From NCBI GenBank assembly GCA_964304625.1, contig OZ199840.1, positions 4,030,001 to 4,094,000 on the forward strand: 64,000 nucleotides of DNA. Direction: 5' to 3'. Both the position numbers and the translations under genes were made by a program. The notes under the pieces are model-generated. The model saw only the letters and a program-made list of their open reading frames with translations. It made no database searches and had not been told where the DNA came from. This DNA is from Kudoa neothunni (taxonomy: Eukaryota; Cnidaria). Positions 12,967 to 26,205 of the stretch are shown here, in pieces (position 1 is the first letter of the stretch; each line of letters starts with the position of its first letter).

Positions 12967-15299
12967 TAAATTCTAATCGGTATACCGATTCTCGCCGTTG
13001 GCTCATTTACTTTGTTCTTTATTATTGTTTTTAACTAATTTTTTAATGGTAAATATAAAATTTTCTTATTTTTAGTTCAACATATTTTAGTTGGTTGGAC
13101 GAGGAGATTATTAGAAGCGAATGTATCGTGGTTCGATGACCTTACCCGTGGTATGGGTTGCGATAGAAACACTGTGTATTCTAAATTTCAATAGCCTTAA
13201 ATGTGTCTCGATAATGAGTGTTTGACTATTTTGGTTATTTTATAATTTAATATAATCATTTTCAATTTAAATCTGGGATTTAGTATTCCTTTGAATGTAG
13301 ATAATTAAATTTTAACAACTCCGAGCAAAAACTCTAATGCTCAAATCCGATTACAATAGCTTTCAGCCCAATATGATTATTAGTGTTATTTTCTGTTATA
13401 TATAAACAGAAGTTTGTAATTCTGGTATAACTCATGTTTTCGCAGCTTCCTTCACAAGGTGTCAATTTGTCTGTCAATCAACTGTTATGAGCATTGGTGT
13501 TTTGTGTTTGCTCGTGCGTTCAATATATTGAATTATATTTTTTTCAATCTAACCAAACGTTTAATCTTTATCCATAAAAGAAATTATCCTTTTTTTATGT
13601 TAATATATCTTTATATAATTCTCAATTAAATAATTTTCGAGATTTTTGGTTTAATAACATAATTATGTTAAGCAACCTGTGCTCGTTATTATAAAACAGG
13701 TATATTTCGTCGAAAAATATCTTAGATAATTTTCGTATTTGAAAAGTGTTATGCTTAGTATAAAAATATTTTATCTAATAAAATTTTTATTCCAATGGAT
13801 TAATTTATGTAAATGAGATATCTTGGAAGATCGTCTGAAAATTAATCTCAAGCGCTTTTTTTTAAGTTAATTAAGAAATTTTTTCAAAAATAACTAACTT
13901 TTCTTAAATTTAAGTTATTCACATGATTTATTTATCTCGAATATTTATGAAAATATTAGTTTGTCGTGACAACAACACATAAACCTTTAAAAGTTAAAGT
14001 AAATTTTAACTATTAAAAAACATAACTAATTTAAAAAAAGCTTTTAGGAATAAATTTTATTAATGATTTCTAAGTCTATAGGGAGTCTATCTTGAATTTT
14101 TCGTAATTAAACAATGCTATTTTCTTCGTGAATTTTTAACAATATTCTCATTTTGTCGATGGGCGAAAATTCCTGTCATGAATCTGATTCCAAATTAATA
14201 GTAGGAAACTTTGTTTTTAAGAATGATTCGTTGAATTTTATAACTGAAAAATTATTATAATTTTTAAAATTTGCAATTCATAGCGGTGAATATCAAGAAA
14301 TCCGTCAAATTTTTTGCTCTTTCTTTTATACCAGAATAATTAATTGATACAAACATTTCAGAACCAAATGACTAAATAAACGCACTTAGTTATTTAAGCT
14401 TAGCTGGGAAAATACATAGCGCAAATTTGATTTTTATTACTAACAAACATCGACTCAATGGAATAAATCTTTTAACATCTTACAGTTCATATTTACTTAT
14501 TTATAATTTTTTCGACCATAATTAAAAAAGTTTATCAATATATTCAATTATAATGGGTTTTTGGAAGATTAAATAAGTCGGTTACAATTTTAATAATTTG
14601 GCGGCCCGAAAAGTTATTAATATCATATTATACATGAACTAATCGATTTTCGGAAAAATGCTGTCGTTGAAACATTCAATCTTGTTTTCAAGTTTACTTA
14701 AACTCCAAATAAGTTAACCCCATTAGTAGTTTCCTAAAAACTTTTCTATTAAATCTTTTTTATTCTAAATTCTCTTTTAAATAGATAGACTAGATCGAAC
14801 TACACAAATTATCTCATTTTTAACCTACAGTAAAAAATTACGCATATTTTCATGTTCCTCGATCATAATAAACAAAATTATTAAATCAATTAATATCAGC
14901 TTTTTTATCTGCATATTCGGTACTTATTTCATTCTCTAACTTATAAACACTTGTTAATAATCATTAATTTATTTCAAGACAATTCTAATTTTTCTCTATA
15001 TAACCAATAATTATAATAATTTATCTTATCATTTATTCAGTTAACTGGAATAATATTAGTGTTAACACAAACAACCAAAAAACTGATATATATTTAACTA
15101 GCGCAAACCCTGGCTCACGCTCAGGGTCCTTGCCCAATGTTTTTACGTAACCAATTTTTTTGTAATTTGTAACATTTTACTAAAATATAAAGGAAATAAA
15201 ACATAGAGAGGGAAGTTTCCTTTTATTCAGTAAAATATCACAACATGAATACGGATCTAACTTAGTAAAGTTATTTTGATAGTGCACAAATCAGATTAA
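12967..15299. other. intergenic, upstream of the TBC gene
   Basis: AT-rich, no gene recognised. The part next to 12888 should contain the TBC promoter and leader. A short plus-strand open stretch at about 13081-13195 follows a TTTTTAG acceptor-like site, but I could not tie it to a gene. Confidence 0.35.
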
Positions 15300-17527
15300 C
15301 CCTCCGATGATTTTGGGGTAGAATCTACCCCAATGCGATTTTAAAATTCATATATCTCCTTATGTTGGAAATGTTGGCGTTTAAGATTCTACGTATTCCT
15401 GTAACATACATTTCTTTTTAATTCTAGACTAAAATATTCTTTAAATATTTTGTATTAAAAAATTTATTACATGTTTATCTTCTAAAGTATTTTGGGGTAG
15501 AAATCACCCCATCCATTTTTTTACGTTTAAATCTAAAAAAAATTAAAAAACTCTTTAATTCATATATATATATACATATGTTTTTATAAGCACAACTGAA
15601 ATAAATTTACATATCTAACGCTAGGTAATTGTGGTTTAGTCTGCTCCATTAATAATTCATTATAATCTGTATGTCGTAATTTTATATTATGGTTAGATTC
15701 ATCCAAGTCATTAAATATAGCTTCCAGCGCAAAAACATTAATTTTATGGAATATTTATTTTGAACAATCTAAACGACAGTTTGAAGAATGTATTGGACAA
15801 TAAAATTTGTAGCACTTATGACGTTATCTTGTAGTTTTTTATCATTTTTTCGAGGACAAAACTCACATCGTGCATTTTTTATGTTTACAGGTGGTTGCAA
15901 ATGGGAAATGTTTGCTTTATTTAAGTGCCTTTTTGTCGGTATATTGGTAGAACGTTTGGCCAACAACAATTTAAACAGTTTATGGAGTTGCTCTGCTATC
16001 TCCCGTAGGAAGGTTCGTCCATTATTCGATTCACCAAATATTTCTTCATTGAATGCAAAAGCATTCACCAATGACAAATCGAATATGCTAAGAATACGAT
16101 TAGGGGCCATCTCCTTGTAAATCGACAAACAAAAACCGATGCGAGCATCCTGTCGACATTATCTACGCCGCCCTTGGTTTTAATATAATCCAATATTAAT
16201 TGAGGTTTGAACTTAAGGTATTCTCCAGCAACAGAGTTATCATGTGTGCCGGAAGTTAGAAGAATCACAGATTTGCCTTTTTTGCCACATATGATAACTG
16301 CATATATTTATCGTGAAACGAAAAAATGATGGAATAAAGAGGCCTTTTTCTTGAAGGTTGAAGACAAGATGGTATCTCTTATTTTTTTTCTCATTGCTCC
16401 CAACAAAGTCAACTTTCTTTCCAACAATTTCTTCGCGAGAGACATCGATGAGAAGAAATTATCAGCGACAACATTTCGGCCAGAATCAAACAAATGAGTT
16501 GTAAGGCTGAGTACGATGTCTTTACCTACGTTAGTTTGTCTGTTCGTCTTAGAATTATTCTTTCCCAAGTAAACGCTGGCATTACAAACGTAATTCGCAA
16601 TTGGATCAACCAGTAGAAAAATTTTTTACCATATTTTGCCGGCATCATGGGCATATATTGGCAGGAAGGACATCTTCCCCCGAACGTAAACAATTGTTCA
16701 TCGACAGTAACATCCTTGTTCGGAGCAAAACATTTAGGTAGCACGTCAACCCATTTCTCCCATATATCACGAATGGCAACGAATTTTTCCAACTTTTTAC
16801 GTTCTCCGGGTGTACTAAAGTCATCGAAATGCAGTGCTCGGAAATATGTTTGAAATGCCGAAGTGAAAATAATTGCCGATAGATTTCTCTTCCTTCTGGC
16901 TGAATAACTCACTTATAGGCTCCTCTCTATCCTTATAGGTGGCCGTGAGTATTAAAAATTCTAAATAGTCCCTAGTTTCTACCAAATCAAGATCGTATCA
17001 TTGGTCACCGAAATGATGTTTTCCAAGCATATTTGTAAACAAAACGATTTCGTTACTGAATTCATAATTCGAAAATAATAAAAAACAGTCCATCACGTTT
17101 TTTATTTTTGTTTGGGCATAGGGTGTGGATAGATTTTATTTTCCGAACCTCCGTTGGACGAGGCTTTGATGCACTCCATTGAATACCATCTTTACTCGTA
17201 AGAACATTAATACCAACGTCGATTAATTCCATTTCGTCTGAAAATTCTCCATCTTTGTAAATATGACCTCCACATTCACTTTCCAAAAAACAGAATTCAT
17301 TATACAAATCACCCCAGCCGCAAATTGAAGACATGCTTACGCATGCGCCAACAATAAATATATCACTTTATCGTGGGATTCAAATTAAATCCGCCTACTG
17401 GAAATATGTTAGATCCTAGTTTTGAAAACCTTGTAATATGTTTCGTATTTTAAACGAAAAAAATAGTTGGGTTATTTTTACTCCAAAGTACTTTTACACG
17501 TACATAATTTTGATGATCATCAGAGGG
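15300..17527 (-). mobile_element. piggyBac transposon, decayed copy
   Basis: Exact TTAA target duplications (15296-15299 and 17528-17531) flank the inverted ends CCCTCCGATGAT and ATCATCAGAGGG. A GGGGTAGAWTCTACCCC-like palindrome lies just inside the left end and is partly repeated near 15490. The minus strand carries broken pieces of a piggyBac transposase: an N-terminal part (17334-17062), a long middle piece (16912-16526) with VTVDEQLFTFGGRCPSCQYM, VVADNFFSSMSLAKKL near 16480, GGVDNVDRM near 16160, and the C-terminal cysteine motif CEFCPRKNDKK near 15850. The three catalytic aspartate motifs are still readable, but frame changes separate them. Its sequence and ends differ from the second piggyBac at 52064, so two families are present. 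Confidence 0.92.
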
Positions 17528-17531
17528 TTAA

Positions 17532-20500
17532 TAAAAAATTAGACTATCCGCGTGTAAATGCATAATGTTTTGTTCAACTATGAACTCTGAAGATGATGTC
17601 TCCACCAATTCTTTTCAACAATTTAAATTAAATGTTGTTTCATGATGTTATTACATCGGTGTATGTTATGCAGCGTATTTTTATTATTTCAACGTTTAAT
17701 CAGAATATCTGAATCGAACAATCAGATTATTTTATTTAATTAATCGTCACACGCGCCCGATAAATTTATTCACGTTATTTTTCCATAAGAAAAAAGAATG
17801 GGTTAGTGAAAATATATTTTATATCTCTAGATACGCAAAAAAATAGATCAAATTACCTACGCAGCAAAAGAATAATAGTAATCATCTAAAAATAACATCA
17901 TGTAATCTCATGCACCTTGTTATGGCATATTTTGATTATGACACCGACTTTATGCAAAAAAAGTAAAAACTAATAAATATTGGATAAAAAAGGAAAAATT
18001 GGATACGTAAATATCAATCGTTTTCAACTCAAATGTCATTAAAATAGCCAGATACGTTTTTGTGATAAAAATTTATTTTTTACTACAGTATAAAAAGCGT
18101 AAAGATTTAGATCATTTCAGCTTGAATTTGTGCAAATATCGACATATGGTCTATTAAGGTTTTACACAAAATTGGACTAAGCTACAATATGTGTGACAAT
18201 TAGGGGCGGTATCGCATAAACAACCAGAAATGTTGCTTCCTACATTTCGCCCTGTTAATTCATTTCGTTTTGGAAAATTTTTACGTCTTTTATCATACCA
18301 AAAGAGTAACTAAATAAATTTTAGACCAACAAGAATTATCTCGTAAACTGGAAATAAATCTTACGTCGAGCATATTCGGATTCACGTGAAATCTCTATGA
18401 TGTTGATAAATACATCAAAAAATTCTTATTTTTCTATTATTTTAAATTTTTTATGATATTAAGAAATATGACAAAATTTTGAAGGAGAAATCAATTAGTA
18501 CGACAAATTGTAGGAATATACTTTGTTCCGGTAGTATGTGGGTGCCAAACTAATTTCGTATACAGTTACAGTAGTTAGTCCTAAATTGTATTGTAATTAA
18601 CTTGCTTTAAATAATTAGACGCAAGAATCCTATTTAATATTTTTCAAAACGAATAAACACTATTGAGGATTTGATTTTCCTATTTAGAGTTCCTAAAATA
18701 TCGATTTTCTCCTTGTTGTTCACAGTAATCTCTAAATCAAACCACATGAATAAGATTAATTTTGTTAAACGTTAACAAATGCGTTCCATATTAATGCTTG
18801 GTTACATAACCTAATATTACCTTCCTTATTTAAATTAATTCAATTATTAAATTACTTTTCAATAATTTTAAAGTAAAATAAACAACATGATACGTTTGAA
18901 ATTAATTTATTAAAACTTTCACGAAATGATCTATAAGTTTGCATAAATCCTCAAATCATACCCATCATACCACGTGAAATTGTTTTTGTCATTTTGTAGA
19001 ATGCGAATCTTTTATAATTTTTTACATATTTTTCTGTTAAAATAAAATGTTATCTTTCTATATGTATGCTCAAATTGAGCGACACGTCTCTCTATAAAGA
19101 ATGTAAAATGCGTACACACACGGATTACTGGTTTGCTTTATATAGTAAATGTTCGTTAAATGCATTGTTCTTAGGAAAGAGTGATCTCACCAAGATTTAA
19201 TGTTTTCTTTTTCATATCTACTTTTTACCTAAGAAAATTGGATTACTTAATCATTATCAATATTATCATCAATTCCCCCCCCCTCTTCCTCAGGAAGAGT
19301 GAATTTTTAACCGACAGAGAATCTTAAAATTTTTAAGAAGACCTTTTGTTCCACTTAAACCAGTGATTTAAGATCATCAGCAAAAAGTTTTGCCTTCTAA
19401 GTGATAAAAACTCTAGAATATTCGCCTTTTTTGGTGTTCTGACAAAATCTGGCCATATAACGCAGTTTGAAGTTGAATGTATTTTTTATTTAAATTCATT
19501 TACTGAGGGAACAACATTGGAGATCATTATATCAGATTTATTAGATAAAATTATATTCAGAAAAGAATAACTAAATTTAATTTGAATAAAACTCAAAATA
19601 ACACAATTCGTGATATTCTATGGCACTATAAAGTAATTTTTTGGCATCTCAGATTGAGGTAATTGAATCATAACAATGAATAGTTCAAATTTTTTACGAA
19701 AGTTTCTTTCTTCTTTCACAATACCGAACGTTCGAATGTGTAATTTAGTGGATTAATCGGATTAAAACCTGAAGTAACCACTGCAAATTTTAACAAGACC
19801 CTGAATTTTACAAGAAATATATTTTTTAAATATTATTTCGTATTTCCAGGTATAAATCTAAAGTAGAATACTATATACATCGGAAGGGTTACAATGTTGG
19901 TTATGGAAATTTGAAAAAAATATCGACTACCCTATATCGAACCTCGCAATATCGAAACCTTACTGTAGTAGATTTTACATTCAACTATTCATATTTCGTC
20001 ACTTTGAAAATAAGCGTGAGTCTTATCACTGACTGTATTAGTTAACTCTGTTATATTTGTGTAATGAGGATTCATTATAATACTGAAAAAATGTTTTTGA
20101 TTCTTCATATTCCTACAACCAACTTTAATCTCTTTAATCCTCATAATGCACCAGAAATTAAACATTAAGGTCGAAGGGGACTGACGAAAGATTTAGAAAT
20201 AAATTGAAACAAAAATAAATTTATTCAGGAGATTTAGAAATAAAAACTCTTAACTAACAAATTCAAAAAATAACTATAATTGGGGTTACTAATAACCACG
20301 ACTAAACGATAATCAAACGAGTAGATTTTACATTAATTCAGACTTCCTTCAAAATTGGAGAATTCATCGAGTGCATAACCCAGCCTAATGAATCCTCTAT
20401 TTCAAAAAAAATTGAAAATTTTTCTTCATACAAAAAATGTGCATATCCTACATTTAGTATAACAACAACTATGACAATAATTCACATTGACATTAAAAAA

Positions 20501-20968
20501 AACATCTGTTGTGTAAAATTTCACAACTAACTTTCTTTTATTTAATCAGATGAATATGTATGTTGGTAACAAGATCAAAAAAGAGTTAAAAATATAAACA
20601 AAGAATTTTTTACAAATAATTGAAAAACACATCATACACATGCCCAAACTATAAATTTCGTTTTAATATACGCTATATCAAATAAATCTAAATTCTTCAT
20701 AGTTAGATTATATCGAATTTTTATTCTGCGCAGTTAATAATATACTAGAAATACTAGATCAATTTCTAAAACTGAAGTATTTTTACCCCATCAAAATTGA
20801 ACGAAAAATAATGTTTACAGAATTTAAAGTATGGACAAACTAAAGTTGTGGAATGGATAAATATATATTAAAACATCATGGCTAAGTCAAATCAAACAAA
20901 AAATAGTTTGTTGAGAAGCGTAAGCGTTAAAACAATAAGGGTTTACAGAGTGAGCTCTACAACAGTTT
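17532..20968. other. intergenic, nothing recognised apart from one transposon end
   Basis: About 3.4 kb of AT-rich DNA with only short open frames and no protein family I recognise. It contains the isolated Tigger-like end listed at 19930-19965. Confidence 0.4.
19930..19965. mobile_element. isolated pogo/Tigger-type terminal repeat
   Basis: Read on the minus strand it begins CAGTAAGGTTTCGATATTGC after a TA. This resembles the CAGTCNNGCCTCGATATTGCG ends of the other Tigger copies in this window. I found no partner end, so it is a remnant. Confidence 0.5.
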
Positions 20969-22689
20969 TTATCTATCAACAATTTGGTTGCTCATGTCAG
21001 TAGAGTTGTTAGGATCGTAGTTGTATGTGTCACCAATATCGAAGTTGTTATCCACAAGGGAGTTATTTTTTAGAGGGTTTGACATATCCAAGTGAGAGTT
21101 TTGGTTGGCGTTAGTTGAAATTTGTGATAGTGGCGGATAATTAGAATGTGGTCCAACAGCTATCTGCTGTTGATGATGATATTGAGCTTGTTGGTGTTGC
21201 TGAAGCGAACCGTTGTTAGGAGCAGTAGGCAAAGGAGACATATTGATAGAGTTGCGCTGAGCCAAGTTTTCCTTGCTATATGATGTCGGAAGAGGGTTTG
21301 AGGGAAAAAAACTGTTGCATTTGCTGTTCGTCAACTAGACGATAATTACCATAGTTGGGAAAGGCCATACTGGGTCCCATAGTGTTTGCTATCCCAAACT
21401 GTCCACTGTTAGGTTCAGTTGGATGAGTGTAATCAGGATAAATATTGTTCATGCCAACAGAGTCATTCATAGTGTTAGATGACGTATTTGTTGAAGGAAG
21501 TTGCTGATCCTGATTAGTTGGAATATACCGCATGTATTGTTGCAGATTTTGTCCAACAGCAGGATACTGAAATTGTGGCGGGTTGTTTGTAGGATCATTA
21601 CCAACATTTCTACACCAACAATTAACATAATGTGATGGGAATTACATTATATAAATAAATACGAAGGAGGCCGTGTGGCAGGAATTTGGCCAGGAGACCA
21701 ATCCAAATTCACGTAAGGATTGGTAGACATCATGTTGGGTGGAGGAGGAGCATACTTTGTTCGTGCATATGGAGATTGCATAGAAGCGGTACTGTTCCGT
21801 ACCCCATTCATATACAGAATATATTGATTGTATGCCATACCTAATTTCTCTTCGTTATTACATATATCCGAATAATTAACTCCCAATGCTCTGGAGCAGA
21901 AATCAACAAAGTCATTTTGCCTATACACGCATGTAAGTTTCAGAAAAAAACCTATTTCCTACACATACATTAGATAAGGAGGTGTATCCTGGAGGTGTTG
22001 CAAAGGTCTAACACCACTGACAGGTGCTCCATTATTCAATTGCATCGAATGTAGCTGTTGAGCATTGATATTCATGCTATGAAGGTGTGGAGATGTAGAC
22101 ATAGGTTGTTGATGATGTTGGCTGGATGGTGAGGGTGATGTAATAGGCACACTATTGTTGGCGCCAGAAATGATATTCTCTAGCAGCATTTTGTTATCAT
22201 TTTCATTGTTGGGTTCAGCAATAGTCCAATATCGGTCAGGAAGCCCTCTCTCATCATGGTAGGTGACACTTCTAAATTGTGTGTTTCTCGATAATCTACA
22301 ACAGAAGGGGTATTAAAATAAGGTGATTGAGCTGAGCATTGGTTTGAGTTTTTGTTATAAACGCACATACACGGAATTAATGGAATTTCTCCAGCGTGCC
22401 GTAGCATATTTGAAGTATGGATAGATTTCCACCACTTTTTCGTAAATATTCACAGTGGAAATGCGCTTGTTTGGCATCTCCGAAATAATATCATGGAGTA
22501 TTTCCGCATAGGTCAATTGAGGACGATTAATAACAACTTGATTTGGAGCTCCAGGGTTCTATATAATGTTGGTAAAAAGTAGGTATGTGTGTTCGGGGGG
22601 TGATTATATCAACGCCAAATCACTATCAATATCATACAACGATTGCTTTGAAATAGTTCACATCAACTGTAACTCCATCGACCTGTGTT
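20969..22689 (-). CDS. forkhead-domain protein with divergent recognition helix and Q/N/S/P-rich tail
   Basis: Spliced gene with recognisable exons 22689-22641, 22558-22371, 22295-21972, one starting near 21920, and a last one ending at the stop at 20969. The 5' end is not certain. A forkhead domain spans 22558 to about 22220: RPQLTYAEILHDII, RISTVNIYEKVVEIYPYF, WRNSINSVLSRNTQFRSV and DRYWTIAEP line up with the usual PPYSYA, LTLSEIY, WKNSIRHNLS and NYWTL blocks. The family usually binds DNA through NSIRHNLS; here this is NSINSVLS, so the Arg, His and Asn of the recognition helix are replaced. The rest is low-complexity sequence rich in Gln, Asn, Ser and Pro, with one helical-looking stretch (NDFVDFCSRALGVNYSDI). 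A seven-base homopolymer at 21305-21311 is one base too long for the reading frame to continue. I cannot place it in a Fox subfamily. Confidence 0.8.
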
Positions 22690-25142
22690 CTACACAACAA
22701 AATAGATCAATATGGTGGTAGAGGGGTGGAAAAAATGTTCATGGTCAAAACAAAAACAACTAAAAAGGGTTATTACTTCTGATACACATCTTGTTGCATC
22801 CATAAGGAATTTCTATGCTTGGGTTGAGTATCCTCTTGATGCTCCATCGGATCACACAAAATCTCGTCTAAACGTTAATCTATCCAATGTGATGATGTCG
22901 GAAAACCTCCACCTTGTTATAATCCTTTTAGTTAACCAACTAACTCCAAAAGATTTTCGCAATCCTCTGTAGTCTTTTTTGGGTCAATAAAATATTCTCA
23001 CACCACCAAAGTCACCTATTTTACAGTGAAATCAGTTGTAGAAACAACACATGAAATCTATTATTTATTATTGATACCACCTCTAAAAAAACAGGATTAT
23101 AAGTTTATCACACTAGATAAAGTTATTTTCAAGTTTCCCCCAACTCTAATACATTTATCACACCTAATAGTGCTATTATCGGTGGGTTAATACACCTGAA
23201 GAATTTCAACTAATACACTGACCCATTGAAAAAACTTGGTCGCCGATGCTGTTGTTTATTGGGAGTTAAATTTAGGATTATATCATCATAAACATGATAA
23301 CATTAAATTGTAGCGCGTAGTAGAGTGATAAATGTTGAAGCCATAAAGGTGATATTTGTGTTTTTAAGTCCAACTTTAAATCATCTAACCATGAATGGGC
23401 GCATAAAATATGTTTTAGCCAAAGTGTATTAATAAATGTTGAATTTTTTAGTCTATCGACGTTAAATTAATAATTCATTTCGTCTAACTTGTGGACTGAC
23501 TATATTTCCTCCCAACAAAGTTTAATAAGATCTCAAAAATTATTAGCACGAAAATTAATTAAGGGGGTCATTATGATACGATACTTTTTTATAGATATTT
23601 ACCGCGTATTACAGATTTTTCTATTGCTGTCTCAACAAAAAACATAAACAAATTTCCACATTCTTCAAGAAGATTGTCTTTATCTAATACTTTTTGTTTG
23701 ATTACTTTTCTATGTCATAGTTGTTAGTAATAAACAGTGATTGGGTGCATTAAAATTTCAATGACGCATTCAATATCTATAGAGTTAAATTCTAAAAACT
23801 TACACATACGAAATGGTAGTGGCTAAATAAACTGATGTGCTAACGTTACTACAATTGTAAGTTGAAGGAATATCAAATTTAAACTTAATTACTGCAATAA
23901 ACAATCAAGTGTGACTAATAATTATTACTTTCTTGGCAAATTTTTCAATTTTTCTGTTTGTGAGAAAATTCAACTTGGTATCTTTGAAAATTGTTAAAAA
24001 ATTTCTATGACAAAATTACTATTTCGTTCCGAGCCAACGATCGAAAAATGTCGGAATATTCCTGCACCAATTTTTCTGGTCAAATCTTTCATTAGTTTTT
24101 GTAAAAAATATTTTAATGTTATTTAAAAAATGTTTAATTAAAAACTAAACTCTTGAAAAATACATATTAGGAGATGGACTAATGTTGACGATGAGGAGAA
24201 AAATAACTTGTTTGATATTTGTCAAATTTTTCCATCTTATTATGTGATAAAAAATTTCATTTGATCATCAGATAAAGATTCAGTTATAAAATAAGCTTTC
24301 TACCCAATGTAAAATGAAACGAATTAATCCTGTTGATGATAATAATAATAAGGAAGACACTTAATGATTGAACGATTTTTGCTGTTCCTCGCGTATAAGA
24401 ATCAAATAATTCGAAATAAACTAAAGAACTATATAAGAAGAATTAAAAGAATGGAATATTGATATATTTTGTTCTCAAATCTAAAATTAAATTACACCGA
24501 GAAAGTCCTGTGGGTGAAGCATCAATGTTGAAAAATTGGTTTACACAATTAAATCCAATAAAATGTATCGACATGCAAAATTTTTATTAATCTATGAGAT
24601 GGCACGATGAAACGTCACAGTATTGACCATTGGCCACATTATCAACCTTCGATACACCGAGAATGTCACGTAATTGTATCTCAAGTGGTCGCCACTAAAT
24701 CTTCTTCTCATTAATCCACACCCCGATTCTCAGTCAAATATTTTACATATTCGTCTAAAAGCTCAAGAGTTTTTGTTGACTTTTAACAAATAATTCCTTA
24801 AATTTGATTTTACCCTCAAATTAAAGTTTATCCTATTATTGAATGATAATACCAGTAATGGGCGCAAAGTTGTCACATCCTAAAAAAAGACTAAAGTCCT
24901 ACTTAATTAAAAGACTCAGGCAATTATTCCATTTAACTGAGATAATTTCAACCTGACTTATGTAGATCTTGGTTTCTAAGGACGCATGCCAATGTGTGTT
25001 CAAATTTCAGTTTGGAATCATCTAAATTACTTTTTGGCTGATCACTAATCAAATTTTTCCTCTAAAATATCCAAGCTCCGCTCGCACACATTGCTGGAAA
25101 TTATTTTTAAAAGTTGCTAATCTTGCGTTAACCATAAAGACT

Positions 25143-25216
25143 CGCTGTCAATTATGTCACAGTGTTAAACGTGACGTCCCGCTGTCAATTATGTCACATT
25201 GTTTAATATGAAGCCT
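25143..25216. repeat. two-unit tandem repeat, period 37
   Basis: CGCTGTCAATTATGTCAC occurs at 25143-25160 and again, identical, at 25180-25197. Each is followed by a related GTGTTAAACGTGA/GTTTAATATGA segment. Confidence 0.85.
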
Positions 25217-25542
25217 TGCAACCAGTTATTTTACAAGAAGATAAAATTTTCCCTCAAAAACATAATTCTACATGCTAATAAAGTAAATATCCCCGACAAC
25301 AACTTTTTCGTCGCGTAATACAAAGTTTATTGTACTTCGACTTTATTATTGACGAAATAATAAATGCGTAGGAGGAAACTGATCTCACAACAATAAACAT
25401 CTACGAGAAAGGTAATTGGAATGGATGGGTGAGAGAGTTGTCTAATCAAATAACTCTCTATTTATTTTCCCATTTCAAACTTTATTTTTGTTTTTATTGT
25501 GAGCTTGTAACGTTCCCCGTATATCTAACACTCATATTTATG

Positions 25543-25580
25543 TGGTTGTGAGTTAGAAATTTTTCTAACTCACAATCACC
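25543..25580. repeat. hairpin-forming inverted repeat
   Basis: GTGGTTGTGAGTTAGAAA is followed, across a short AT spacer, by TTTCTAACTCACAATCAC. The arms pair over about 18 bases with one mismatch. It lies about 620 bases upstream of the acid ceramidase ATG. Function unknown. Confidence 0.75.
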
Positions 25581-26205
25581 TAACGGTGTCTTTCAATATG
25601 CGTCATCAATTTGGAATTTGATGTAATTTCAAGTCCACCCCCTCTCCATTTATCTTAAGTCACAGGGATTGCGGATATCCAGTGCAACCCTTCGATGACA
25701 ATTGCATATCCTTTTCTTTTTTATAACTTAGTTTAAGACCTATGTTATATCTTACTATCTTTCGTTTTTGATTGCTTTAAATAGATAGTGAAGTATTGAG
25801 AAAAATAAAAACAATTTTAAGCATAAAATCTAGCATAGTTATAAACGAGGATTAAATTGCCAGCAATATGCTGAAATATTTCTCATACTTCTGGATAAAT
25901 CGAGTGAATTTTTTCATATCCTTTCATAAATGTGACATATATGTATGATTATGAAAGAGTAGAAGATTCAAAAGTATTTTTTAGGAGTATTGGAACACGT
26001 TGGCCGCCGCATAGATAAACATTTATCTTACATCATAATTCGCCAAATGAGGCAGTGGCACGTTATCTTCTCACCAGGATCGTATTTGTATTTACGCAGT
26101 CATAGAGAGAACATTCATAATATTATATTGATAATTATTCTCATTAGTCGTTTTGTTGTCATCCTTTGACGTTATTTTTCCGCTGACTCGATAGCAGCTG
26201 TGACA

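Larger units (their letters stand above)
22690..26205. other. intergenic; possible upstream forkhead exons
   Basis: No gene recognised. The forkhead gene probably begins here, but I could not define earlier exons. An 86-codon plus-strand frame at 22712-22972 is probably chance. The stretch also holds the tandem duplication at 25143 and the hairpin at 25543. Confidence 0.35.

Noticed and set aside
13081-13195. Possible plus-strand exon after a TTTTTAG site (HILVGWTRRLLEANVSWFDD)
   Set aside because: No family recognised and no connecting exons; the open length is within chance range.
22712-22972. 86-codon plus-strand ORF
   Set aside because: It lies just upstream of the forkhead exons on the opposite strand, has no recognisable motif and no splice context; the idea that the reverse strand is an FHA domain could not be supported.
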